Assembly (NCBI RefSeq): GCF_030053155.1
Contig: NZ_CP125641.1
Coordinates: 186,001-250,000 of the forward strand
Length of the DNA: 64,000 nucleotides
Reading direction: 5' to 3'
From: Rhizobium sp. BT03
GTDB lineage: Bacteria; Pseudomonadota; Alphaproteobacteria; Rhizobiales; Rhizobiaceae
Translations under genes and position numbers: made by a program
In this document: piece after piece, positions 37,563-51,537 of the stretch
Numbering within the stretch: position 1 is the first letter of the stretch
Layout: each line of letters starts with the position of its first letter
Notes under the pieces: model-generated
The model's database searches: none
Told to the model about the DNA's origin: nothing
The model's input: only the letters and a program-made list of their open reading frames with translations

Positions 37563-38396
37563 TCAGCTTGCTTCTCCGGTTTCGATGCGGGCGGTTTTGC
37601 GCGTGGCATGCAGGAAGGCTGCAATGAAGGCGATCGCGAACAGAAGAACGATGGTCGGGGCCGGCGCGCTGTCGATAAAGAAGGAGAGATAAACGCCGGC
37701 AAAGGCAGTGATCACCGCGATTGCGACCGAAAAAGCGAGCATCGTACTGAAGCGGCGCGTCAGCAGATAGGCGATGGAGCCTGGTGCGATCAGCAGCGAG
37801 ATGGCGAGAATGATGCCGACCGACCGAAGCGCTGCGACGATCGTCAATGAAAGCAGGCAGAGCAGGCCGTAGTGAAGCAGCTTCACCCTCAGCCCGACCG
37901 CTCTTGCCTGCGCCGGATCGAAGGCGTGCAGCAGCAGGTCACGCCATTTGACGGCGATGATGACGGCCGTTAGCGCTGCAACGGCTCCAGTCTCCACGAT
38001 GTCGGGAAAGCCGATGCCGAGCATGTCGCCGAAGAGGATGTGATCGAGATGCACCTCGGACTGGATCTTCACATAGAGGACTAGGCCGAAGCCGAACATG
38101 CCCGAAAATACGATGCCCATCACCGTGTCCTGCTTGATGCGGCTGTTATCCTTGAGGAAACCGGTGGCAAGCGCGCAGACCATCCCGGCCGCGAAGGCGC
38201 CGACCGCTAAGGGAAAGCCGGCGATATAGGCGATGACCACGCCCGGGAAGACGGCATGGCTCATGGCGTCTCCCATCAGCGCCCAGCCTTTGAGCACGAG
38301 GAAGCAGGAGAGCAGCGCTGTGGGGATGGCGATCAGCACCGAGATGATCAGGGCGTTGATCATGAAATCGAACTGGAACGGCGCCAGCAGGGCCAT
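37563..38396 (-). CDS. sitD: Manganese/iron ABC transporter permease SitD
   Basis: This is a 277-residue ABC-3 family permease with about eight helices. Motifs: SCFLVLKGWALMGDAMSHAVFPG near the start and GIILAISLLIAPGSIAYLL later. I chose the ATG at 38396, which gives the normal family N-terminus 8 bases after the sitC stop; the frame is open for a further 800 bases upstream, but that part is antisense-like reading of sitC. It pairs with SitC to form the membrane channel. Confidence 0.95.
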   Translation of the reverse strand: MALLAPFQFDFMINALIISVLIAIPTALLSCFLVLKGWALMGDAMSHAVFPGVVIAYIAGFPLAVGAFAAGMVCALATGFLKDNSRIKQDTVMGIVFSGMFGFGLVLYVKIQSEVHLDHILFGDMLGIGFPDIVETGAVAALTAVIIAVKWRDLLLHAFDPAQARAVGLRVKLLHYGLLCLLSLTIVAALRSVGIILAISLLIAPGSIAYLLTRRFSTMLAFSVAIAVITAFAGVYLSFFIDSAPAPTIVLLFAIAFIAAFLHATRKTARIETGEAS

Positions 38397-38404
38397 AAGA
38401 CCAC

Positions 38405-39262
38405 TCACGGGGATGGCTCCAGCGCTTGAGCGGCCCTGCGCCGGCTCGCCAGCATTCCGTGCTTGGGCGCCAGGAGGAAGGCGGCAAGGAAGATCAGCGT
38501 CTGGAGGACGATGATGATGCCGCCCGTCGCGCCGTCGAGGAAATAGCTCACATAGGCGCCGATGAAGCTGGTCGCCGCCCCGATCGCAACGGCGATGACG
38601 AGCAGCCGTGGGAAACGATCCGTCAGCAGGTAAGCCGTCGCCCCCGGCGTCACCACCATGCAGATGACCAGAAAGGCGCCGACGGTCTGGAGCGCCGCGA
38701 CCGTCGAAGCCGACAGCAGCGTGAAAAACATGATCTTGAGCCGCGTCGGATTGAGCCCGATCGAACGGGCGTGGGTCTCGTCGAAGAAGACGACCATCAG
38801 GTCCTTCCATTTCACCAGCAGGATGGCGAGCGAAACGAAGCCGATGATGGCGAGCTGGAGCGTGTCCTCGGGGGTGATTGCGAGGATGTTGCCGAGCACG
38901 ATCGTCTGGATGTTCACCGCGGTTGGTCGGAGCGATACCATGAACAGGCCGAGCCCGAAGAAGGAGGAGAAGATCAGGCCGATGATGGCGTCTTCCTTCA
39001 GCTTGGTGCGCTGGTTGAGGAAGAGCATCGCCGCGGCGGCAAGGCCGCCGGAGAAGAATGCGCCGATCGAGAAGGGAAGTCCGATCATGTAGGCGCCGGC
39101 GACACCCGGCACGATGGAATGCGAGAGGGCGTCGCCGATCAGCGACCAGCCCTTGAGCATCAGATAACAGGAGAGGAAGGCGCAGACACCGCCGACAAGA
39201 GCCGATACCCACATGGCGTTCAGCATGTAGTCATAGGTGAACGGTTCGAGAAAGACGGCCAT
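38405..39262 (-). CDS. sitC: Manganese/iron ABC transporter permease SitC
   Basis: This is a 285-residue ABC-3 family permease, a paralogue of SitD, with SCYLMLKGWSLIGDALSHSIVPG near the start. The ATG at 39262 overlaps the sitB stop by one base (TGATG). The frame continues upstream through sitB in another phase, but the conserved region starts only here. Confidence 0.95.
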   Translation of the reverse strand: MAVFLEPFTYDYMLNAMWVSALVGGVCAFLSCYLMLKGWSLIGDALSHSIVPGVAGAYMIGLPFSIGAFFSGGLAAAAMLFLNQRTKLKEDAIIGLIFSSFFGLGLFMVSLRPTAVNIQTIVLGNILAITPEDTLQLAIIGFVSLAILLVKWKDLMVVFFDETHARSIGLNPTRLKIMFFTLLSASTVAALQTVGAFLVICMVVTPGATAYLLTDRFPRLLVIAVAIGAATSFIGAYVSYFLDGATGGIIIVLQTLIFLAAFLLAPKHGMLASRRRAAQALEPSP

Positions 39263-40161
39263 CAGCCTTGCTCTCCGCTTGCGTTCGCCGGGACAGGCGC
39301 GAGCAGCTTGCCCTCCCTGAGGACCAGCGGCCTCTCGTCGTCGGTGATGATGCCGACGGGATATGGCTTGCTGCCGGAGCCATTCAACACGAGGTGGCGA
39401 AGCACGCCGCCGAAGGTTCTCTCGAGGTTTTCCTGGGTAAAGGTCTCGTCCGTCTGTCCGTAGGCCAGCACCGTGCCTTTGATCAGCACCGTGCGGTCGC
39501 AGAATTCCGGCACGCTGCCGAGATTGTGCGTCGAGACCAGCATCACCCGGCCTTCGTCGCGCAGAGAGCGGAGCAGCTTGACGATGGCCTCTTCGGTCTT
39601 GACGTCGACGCCGGTGAACGGTTCGTCGAGCAGGATAACGCGGCCGTCCTGCGCCAGCGCGCGAGCAAGGAAGACGCGCTTTTTCTGGCCGCCGGAAAGC
39701 TCGCCGATCTGGCGCTTGCGGAATTCGCTCATGTTGACGCGGGCGAGCGCCTTGGACACGGCGTCGTGGTCGGCCGCTTTCGGAATGCGCATCATCCCCA
39801 TATGGCCGTAGCGCCCCATCATGACGACGTCCTCGACCAGCACCGGAAAATTCCAGTCGACCTCTTCCGATTGCGGCACGTAGGCGACGAGGTTTTTCCG
39901 CAGCGCTTGTTCGACCGGCATGCCGAGCACGGAAATCTCGCCCCTGGCGAGGCGCACGAAGCCCATAATCGCCTTGAACAGAGTCGATTTTCCGGAGCCG
40001 TTGACGCCGACGAGCGCGGTAATGGTGCCGGTGGGTGTCTGGAAGCTGGCGTCGCGCAGCGCCGTGTGGCCGTTGCGATAGGTAACCGTGGCATCCTTTA
40101 CGCAGATGCCCGCCCCCGCATCCGAAGATGCGGGGGAAACCGGGGAAGCGATACCGTTCAT
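39262..40161 (-). CDS. sitB: Manganese/iron ABC transporter ATPase SitB
   Basis: The 299-residue ATPase has Walker [10 protein letters not shown], the signature [15 protein letters not shown], Walker [13 protein letters not shown] and the switch STHNLGS. It has a C-terminal extension of about 50 residues typical of rhizobial SitB. Its start overlaps the sitA stop by 4 bases (ATGA), giving tight coupling. Confidence 0.95.
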   Translation of the reverse strand: MNGIASPVSPASSDAGAGICVKDATVTYRNGHTALRDASFQTPTGTITALVGVNGSGKSTLFKAIMGFVRLARGEISVLGMPVEQALRKNLVAYVPQSEEVDWNFPVLVEDVVMMGRYGHMGMMRIPKAADHDAVSKALARVNMSEFRKRQIGELSGGQKKRVFLARALAQDGRVILLDEPFTGVDVKTEEAIVKLLRSLRDEGRVMLVSTHNLGSVPEFCDRTVLIKGTVLAYGQTDETFTQENLERTFGGVLRHLVLNGSGSKPYPVGIITDDERPLVLREGKLLAPVPANASGEQG

Positions 40162-41075
40162 TGCGACAGGCCTTCGGCAAGCCCCTTGACGACGGTGTCG
40201 GAGGTGACGCGCAGCAGGTCGATATAGGTCGGGGTGGGGCCGTCGGCTTCGCTCAGGGAGTCGACATAGAGCACGCCGCCATACCGGGCGCCGGTTTCAC
40301 GGGCGACCTGCCGGGCCGGCTTGTCCGACACCGTGCTCTCGCTGAATACGGCAGGGATCTTGTTGGCTCTGACGGCATCGACGACTTTGCGGACCTGTTG
40401 CGGCGTGCCCTGCTGATCGGCATTGATCGGCCACAGATAGAGTTCCTTCAGGCCGAAGTCGCGGGCGAGATAGGAAAAGGCCCCTTCGCTCGATACCAGC
40501 CAGCGCTTGTCCTCGGGAATGCTATTCAGCTTCTCGCGGATCGGCGCGATGGTCGCCTCGATCTCCTTCTTGTAGGCCTCGGCGTTGGCCTTGTAGATCT
40601 CGGCATTCTCAGGATCGTATTTGACGAAGGCATCGCGGATGTTGTCGACATAAATGATCGCGTTCTTCGGCGACATCCAGGCATGCGGATTGGGTTTGCC
40701 GCTGTAGGGGCCTTCGCTGATGCCCATCGGCTCGACGCCTGTGGAGACCACGACGTCGGGAACATCTTTCAGGTTTCGGTAGAATTTCTGGAACCACAGT
40801 TCGAGATTGAGGCCGTTCGACAGGAGGATCTGGGCGCCCTGCGCCCGCTGAATATCACCGGGCGTCGGCTGATATTCGTGGATCTCGGCCCCGGGCTTGG
40901 TGATCGATTCTACGATCGCTGCATCGCCGGCAACGTTCTTTGCCATGTCGGCAATGACGGTGAAGGTGGTCACCGCTTTGAACTTCTCCTGCGCGGCGGC
41001 ACCGCCGGCCATCAGGCCGAGTGCGGCGACGGCAACCAGCCCGCTTACGACTCTGCGTCTCATGTAACTCAACAT
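40158..41075 (-). CDS. sitA: Manganese-binding periplasmic protein SitA
   Basis: SitA is a cluster A-I (ZnuA/MntC-type) binding protein that delivers Mn2+ (and perhaps Fe2+) to SitBCD. The 305-residue form starts at 41075, where AAGGGA sits 6 bases before the ATG; an ATG 15 bases upstream is possible but poorer. After the signal peptide ([17 protein letters not shown]) the metal ligands fit H/E/D positions: [28 protein letters not shown] and [10 protein letters not shown]. It has no histidine-rich loop as in zinc-binding ZnuA, which supports manganese. In rhizobia the operon is repressed by Mur with manganese; two candidate operators lie upstream. Confidence 0.95.
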   Translation of the reverse strand: MLSYMRRRVVSGLVAVAALGLMAGGAAAQEKFKAVTTFTVIADMAKNVAGDAAIVESITKPGAEIHEYQPTPGDIQRAQGAQILLSNGLNLELWFQKFYRNLKDVPDVVVSTGVEPMGISEGPYSGKPNPHAWMSPKNAIIYVDNIRDAFVKYDPENAEIYKANAEAYKKEIEATIAPIREKLNSIPEDKRWLVSSEGAFSYLARDFGLKELYLWPINADQQGTPQQVRKVVDAVRANKIPAVFSESTVSDKPARQVARETGARYGGVLYVDSLSEADGPTPTYIDLLRVTSDTVVKGLAEGLSQ

Positions 41076-41145
41076 GAATATTCCCTTCATTGCTTCATCA
41101 AACCGTTCGGCGCACAGCGACGGCCGGCGACAAGTTCACTGATAA

Positions 41146-41160
41146 AAATGCGACGCATTT
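41146..41160. promoter_or_regulatory. Proximal Fur-family (Mur) operator candidate of sitABCD
   Basis: AAATGCG-A-CGCATTT is a perfect 7-1-7 inverted repeat, the usual form of a Fur-family box, 71 bases upstream of the sitA start. Confidence 0.65.
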
Positions 41161-41196
41161 GCAATTATTGCCGATGAGCCTCGTTGTTATCTATTC

Positions 41197-41217
41197 TGCA
41201 ATTGCGAATGAATTGCA
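41197..41217. promoter_or_regulatory. Distal Fur-family (Mur) operator candidate of sitABCD
   Basis: TGCAATT and AATTGCA form a perfect 7-bp inverted repeat with a 7-base spacer. Two Mur-responsive sites are known before sitA in R. leguminosarum, so a second site here fits. The rest of the 334-bp gap from 41076 to 41409 shows no gene. Confidence 0.6.
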
Positions 41218-41347
41218 ATAAGGATTTTGAAAGCGAGCAAACCGAAAATTGTCCGGAGACGCCGATGTCGAACGGCACGGCGCCTTGCCCGGGTCATATG
41301 CGCCCGGGGATGTAGTAAAGGAGAGGACGGGCGTGCCGATACACCGT

Positions 41348-41369
41348 GGCGGGCTCGAAGCGGCCCGCC
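41348..41369 (-). terminator. Hairpin after the small-protein pair
   Basis: GGCGGGC and GCCCGCC pair across an 8-nt loop, 41 bases downstream of the stop at 41410. There is no T-run, so it is a weak candidate. Confidence 0.3.
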
Positions 41370-41409
41370 CCGACGTGGGCAGCCTTAAGGGCAAATCCCT
41401 CGAATAGTG

Positions 41410-41691
41410 TCAGCTCAGCTTTCCCACGAGCTTGGCATAGTCCGAAAAAGTCAGCTGATCGCCTTTGCCGGCGGCCTGCTCGGCAAGCTGCAAGACGCGG
41501 ATAGGAAACAGGATCGCGGCGCGGTTGGCGTCCGACAGCTCATGGTCGTCGTCGTCCTCGACGGCCTTCATGGCTTTCGACAGCGCGGCATTGAGCTCCT
41601 GGCGGGTGAGCAGTTCCTTCTCGACGATCGCGTCGCAGATCGACGCCAGCGCCATGATCAGGCCCTTGAGCTGCAGATTGGCCGTATTCAT
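41410..41691 (-). CDS. Small acidic helical protein, unknown function
   Basis: I do not recognise this 93-residue protein. It is mostly helical, with an acidic patch (KAVEDDDDHELSD) and no signal peptide, so it is cytoplasmic. GGAG sits 6 bases before the ATG at 41691. It is 26 bases downstream of the next small gene and probably in one operon with it behind a candidate EcfG promoter. Confidence 0.75.
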   Translation of the reverse strand: MNTANLQLKGLIMALASICDAIVEKELLTRQELNAALSKAMKAVEDDDDHELSDANRAAILFPIRVLQLAEQAAGKGDQLTFSDYAKLVGKLS

Positions 41692-41717
41692 GAGAACTCC
41701 AATGAAAGAGGCAAGCT

Positions 41718-42170
41718 CTAATCCGGTTCGACCGACCGGATCGTGTCGACCGAGACCGTACCCTCGACGATGCCACGCTTGATGTCGCGCCTGTTCCGGT
41801 CGATCTCGATGACAGTATAGAGCTTGTCGTCGCGGAAGGCACTGGCATTGGCCGTCGTCACATCCTCGGCGGGAGCAGCATCCACTTCCATGAAGTCGAG
41901 CTCGCGCGCCGCGGCGACGATCCTGGCATCGCCGGGCGTTCTGGCGGCCACGACGACGATGCCGTGGCCGGGGGCATTGTCCCATCTCGGATCGTCGGGC
42001 GCGGCAATCGGTTCCAGCCGGTAGATATTCAGCATCTCGCCGCCCGTTTCGGGCGAGGCTTGCGACGCCGCATCCTGCATTTGCGCCTGGCTCTCGACCG
42101 ACTTTCCGAATGTGTTCGGGCTGGTGGCGTTGTTGATCTCTTCCTTGCCTGTCCTCGAGACGTTCGACAT
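41718..42170 (-). CDS. Small cytoplasmic protein, unknown function, candidate general-stress gene
   Basis: This 150-residue protein is not a family I can name. Its first 45 residues are polar and probably disordered (NNATSPNTFGKSVESQAQMQ). The rest is a compact domain with WDNAPGHGIVVVAARTPGDA and a C-terminal DDKLYTVIEIDRNRRDIKRG. The ATG at 42170 is chosen because GGAG lies 6 bases before it; an ATG at 42182 is less likely. The EcfG-type promoter at 42194-42220 leaves a very short leader. It is the first gene of a two-gene operon divergent from the poly-HAMP kinase. Confidence 0.75.
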   Translation of the reverse strand: MSNVSRTGKEEINNATSPNTFGKSVESQAQMQDAASQASPETGGEMLNIYRLEPIAAPDDPRWDNAPGHGIVVVAARTPGDARIVAAARELDFMEVDAAPAEDVTTANASAFRDDKLYTVIEIDRNRRDIKRGIVEGTVSVDTIRSVEPD

Positions 42171-42193
42171 GTCGCTCTCCATTGTCAGGACGG

Positions 42194-42220
42194 AAACGAC
42201 GGCCGGCGCACAACTGTTCC
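42194..42220 (-). promoter_or_regulatory. Candidate EcfG (general stress) promoter
   Basis: On the minus strand GGAAC (42220-42216) and CGTTT (42198-42194) are separated by 17 bases, an exact match to the EcfG/RpoE2 pattern. It lies 24 bases before the ATG at 42170, a normal distance. Confidence 0.65.
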
Positions 42221-42394
42221 CGCCTGCCCGAAAAACCGCAAATCTCGGCAAAACGGTTTTCGGCGGGCGCTTTGGATTCATGCAGCTGTCAAGTTCATTT
42301 TGAATGACGAATGATGATAGGCTGTATGCGGAATGGCCCATACCATTTTCTGCGTTGAGCACTAAATTACCAGTCGTCGAAGAGGGGGATTTTC

Positions 42395-48694
<6,300 letters not shown>

Positions 48695-48704
48695 GGACCC
48701 GGCC

Positions 48705-50381
48705 ATGAACCCCGTCAACATCCTCCTCGTCGACGACCAGCCCGCCAAGCTCTTGAGTTATGAGGTCATTCTCGAAGAACTGCAGGAAAACCTCATCAAG
48801 GCGCAATCCGCACGCGAAGCCTTCGAGCATCTGCTGCGCACCGAAATCGCCGTAATCCTCGTCGATGTCTGCATGCCCGAACAGGATGGCTTCGAACTGG
48901 TCGGCATGATCCGCCAGCACCCGCGCTATCAGAACACGCCGATCATCTTCGTTTCCGCGGTGATGCTGGCCGAACCCGACCGGCTGCGCGGTTATGCTGT
49001 CGGCGCCGTCGACTATGTCTCCGTGCCGATCGTGCCCGAAGTGCTGAGGGCCAAGGTCAGGGTCTTTGCCGATCTCTACAGGAAGACGCGGGAACTCGAA
49101 CGGCTGAACACCGAACTGGAGGCGAGGGTTCGCCAGCGCACCGCCGAGCTCGAGGCTTCGGCCGCCCAGCTGCGGGAGCTCAACGAGGAGCTGGAGCACC
49201 GGATCGATCAAAGGACGCGCGAGCGCGAGGAGGCGCTGGCGCAATTGTTCGAGGCGCAGAAGCTCGACACGATCGGCCACCTGACGGGCGGGGTGGCGCA
49301 TGACTTCAACAACCTTCTGATGGCGGTGCTCGGCAGCCTCGGCCTTCTGAAGAAGCGGCTTCCGGCGGATGAACGCAGCGAACGTCTGCTGACGAATGCG
49401 ATCCAGGCGGCCGAGCGCGGCACGGCGCTGACCCAGCGCCTGCTTGCCTTCGCCCGCCGCCAGGAGCTGAAGCCCCAGGCGGTCGATTTCCTCAGGCTGT
49501 TCGAAAACGTCGAGGATCTTCTCGCCAAGGCGGTGGGGCCGCGCATCGAAATCCGCAAGCGCATTCCTGCGGATCTGGCGCCGCTTCTGGTGGACAGCAA
49601 CCAGCTGGAACTGGCGCTGCTCAACCTGTTCGTCAATGCCCGCGACGCGCTCGAAAGCGGCGGCGCCGTGACGGTTGCCGCGGCAGCGGCCGAAGACGCT
49701 CGGCCGGCCGGTCTCGCCGGCGGCAATTACATCAGGATATCGGTGTCGGACGATGGCGAGGGCATGGATGAGGCAACGGTCGCTCGCGCTGCCGAACCGT
49801 TTTTCACCACCAAAGGGGTCGGCAAGGGCACCGGCCTCGGCCTGTCGATGGTTCATGGCCTGGCGGCGCAATCCGGCGGCTCGATCCAGATATTGAGCGC
49901 GAGGGACAAGGGCACGACCGTATCCCTGTGGCTGCCCGTCGCCGAGACCTTCGTCAAGACGCAGCCGGCGGTCGAACCTCCCGCAACGGAAGCCTTGAAC
50001 CTGGTGTCACGGCCGCTCGCCATTCTCGTCGTCGACGACGATGCGCTTGTCCGGACGGGAACCGTGGCGATGCTGGAGGATCTCGGGCACCTGCCGCGGG
50101 AGGCGTCTTCCGCCTCGCAGGCCCTGGAATTCCTTGCCGACGGACGGGATTGCGATCTTGTCATTACCGATCATGCGATGCCCGGCATGACGGGTGCAGA
50201 GCTTGCACGCCACCTTCGTTCCGCCTTCCCGGGCCTGCCGATCATCCTCGCCTCGGGTTACGCCGAGTTTTCCGAAGACCACGGTCTCGGCCGGATGCTC
50301 AGGATGACCAAACCCTTCACCCAGGAACAGCTTCAGGCGGCGATGGACAAGGCACTCTCGGGCAAAGTCGCGGCGGCGTGA
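48705..50381 (+). CDS. Hybrid histidine kinase, REC-kinase-REC
   Basis: The 558-residue protein starts with a receiver domain (D54 in LVDVCMPEQDG), then a coiled coil (about residues 120-185), a HisKA domain with H199 in GGVAHDFNNLL, an HATPase domain (DDGEGMD, GKGTGLGLSMV) and a second receiver domain with D489 in VITDHAMPGM. There is no membrane segment. Ten bases separate it from the poly-HAMP kinase, so the two are co-expressed. The N-terminal receiver is well placed to take phosphate from the upstream kinase; this is inference. Confidence 0.95.
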   Translation: MNPVNILLVDDQPAKLLSYEVILEELQENLIKAQSAREAFEHLLRTEIAVILVDVCMPEQDGFELVGMIRQHPRYQNTPIIFVSAVMLAEPDRLRGYAVGAVDYVSVPIVPEVLRAKVRVFADLYRKTRELERLNTELEARVRQRTAELEASAAQLRELNEELEHRIDQRTREREEALAQLFEAQKLDTIGHLTGGVAHDFNNLLMAVLGSLGLLKKRLPADERSERLLTNAIQAAERGTALTQRLLAFARRQELKPQAVDFLRLFENVEDLLAKAVGPRIEIRKRIPADLAPLLVDSNQLELALLNLFVNARDALESGGAVTVAAAAAEDARPAGLAGGNYIRISVSDDGEGMDEATVARAAEPFFTTKGVGKGTGLGLSMVHGLAAQSGGSIQILSARDKGTTVSLWLPVAETFVKTQPAVEPPATEALNLVSRPLAILVVDDDALVRTGTVAMLEDLGHLPREASSASQALEFLADGRDCDLVITDHAMPGMTGAELARHLRSAFPGLPIILASGYAEFSEDHGLGRMLRMTKPFTQEQLQAAMDKALSGKVAAA

Positions 50382-50464
50382 CGGTCGAAACGCAGCGGCG
50401 GAGTGCGGTCGAAATCTTGGATGAGGTTGAACCCGAACGGGTGGAGTTGGAGCATTTCCACTTT

Positions 50465-50947
50465 CTATTTGCCTACCTCCCAGGAGACGATCAGAAAGTA
50501 TGAAAAGCTATCCATTTTATTATCTCTGGGGTTTATCGCCAAAGCCGCCTCATCAAAATCCCTCGTGCCACTCAGAGTGTAAACTGTCTTGCATCTGCCG
50601 AGAGTGTCTACCGTTGGATCGCAAAATGTCAGATGGCGACGTTCTATATTTAAATCCTCATTTATAATCTTGCCGACCTCCGACAATATTTCCTTTGCAT
50701 GAGTGTCTGGATTTCTAATGTAGGAACTGCCGTCAAAGTTTAAGCTCTTCGCGAGTCTTAACGTCCGCTTGCTTCCATCGCACTCCACAACAAGCACCGC
50801 GTCGGATGAAGTTTTTCCAAAACCGGGGCATTTAATTTCGACGGAGTCGAGCGACTTTATGGAAAAGTCCTCTGGCAGATCAGGTGTATACAGCCCGAGT
50901 ATAAGAAACATTGAGGCAAAGCTGAAAGTGTGGACCATAGTCGTCAT
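50465..50947 (-). CDS. Small exported protein, unknown function
   Basis: This 160-residue protein has an N-terminal hydrophobic segment (TFSFASMFLILGLYT) that may be a signal peptide, and then a polar domain with four cysteines (IKCPGFG, VVECDGS, TFCDPT, GRCKTV) that could form two disulfides. I do not recognise the family. Codon use and base composition are clearly lower in GC than the neighbours, a sign of transfer. It is convergent with the kinase at 48705. Confidence 0.65.
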   Translation of the reverse strand: MTTMVHTFSFASMFLILGLYTPDLPEDFSIKSLDSVEIKCPGFGKTSSDAVLVVECDGSKRTLRLAKSLNFDGSSYIRNPDTHAKEILSEVGKIINEDLNIERRHLTFCDPTVDTLGRCKTVYTLSGTRDFDEAALAINPRDNKMDSFSYFLIVSWEVGK

Positions 50948-51054
50948 CTTCGCATCACGGCTGATCGCTGTACAACATAAGCGCGGCTTTCAAATTTAGT
51001 GTCCGGAGCTTTCACCAAGCCACTGGTTGCGTTTTGACATATGGCAACGCTTCA

Positions 51055-51336
51055 TCAGTCGTCTTCCCGATCGATTTCGTCCATGCGTGCTTCGAGCCGC
51101 TTCCGGGCTTCTTCGAGAAGCTTGGCCCTTGTAGGGTCGGCCTTATGGGCATCATAGGTGGCCACGACTTCAGTTCGCAGCCAGTGCTCGACAGCATTCT
51201 CGCGTTCCTGCAAAGCTCGCAGGCCCTCGCGTATGACTTCGCTTTCCGAGGCGTAATCACCGTCGGACACCCGCTGCTTGACGCGCTTCGCCATTTCCAC
51301 CGGGAGTGTGATGCTCATCTGTTGTGTCGAACGCAT
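51055..51336 (-). CDS. ParD-like ribbon-helix-helix antitoxin, no toxin partner
   Basis: The 93-residue protein has an RHH domain (MSITLPVEMAKRVKQRVSDG, then SESEVIREGLRAL), typical of ParD/CopG antitoxins, and a charged C-terminal helix. The ATG at 51336 has GGGAG 8 bases upstream; a start at 51351 is possible. A parE gene would be expected directly downstream (below 51055), but only a 14-codon frame is there before stop codons. It may be an orphan antitoxin or a remnant pair. A palindrome lies before it. Confidence 0.8.
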   Translation of the reverse strand: MRSTQQMSITLPVEMAKRVKQRVSDGDYASESEVIREGLRALQERENAVEHWLRTEVVATYDAHKADPTRAKLLEEARKRLEARMDEIDREDD

Positions 51337-51375
51337 AGGCTGCACTCCCATTTTGCAGGACAGTCATAGCACGCG

Positions 51376-51392
51376 GTAGGATAAAATCCTAC
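51376..51392. promoter_or_regulatory. Operator-like palindrome before the ParD gene
   Basis: GTAGGAT-AAA-ATCCTAC is a perfect 7-3-7 inverted repeat 40 bases before the ParD start, the usual site of autorepression by an RHH antitoxin. A related AGTACTACT follows at about 51408. Confidence 0.65.
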
Positions 51393-51537
51393 TCTGTATG
51401 GGATGGAGTACTACTCTTTCCAATATTTGCTGAATGAGGAAGACGCTCATGGCGTCCGCGTGCGGATGAAACTTTTTGCTCCGGTAAAAGTTACCCAAAT
51501 CCATCCTCACTTCACCGAAGGCTTTCCCTTGACCAAC

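Noticed and set aside
38397..39212. A 549-codon SitD with a long N-terminal part
   Set aside because: The added part is sitC read in another frame; the conserved SitD sequence begins at the ATG at 38396.
39263..40180. A 591-codon SitC with an extended N-terminus
   Set aside because: The added part is sitB read out of frame; SitC starts at 39262.
42331..42358. GGAAT-N18-CGTTG before the poly-HAMP kinase as an EcfG promoter
   Set aside because: The -35 element has a mismatch at the conserved C and the spacing is one base too long.
51012..51054. Short frame after the ParD gene as a parE remnant
   Set aside because: Only 14 codons remain, without a recognisable ParE motif.
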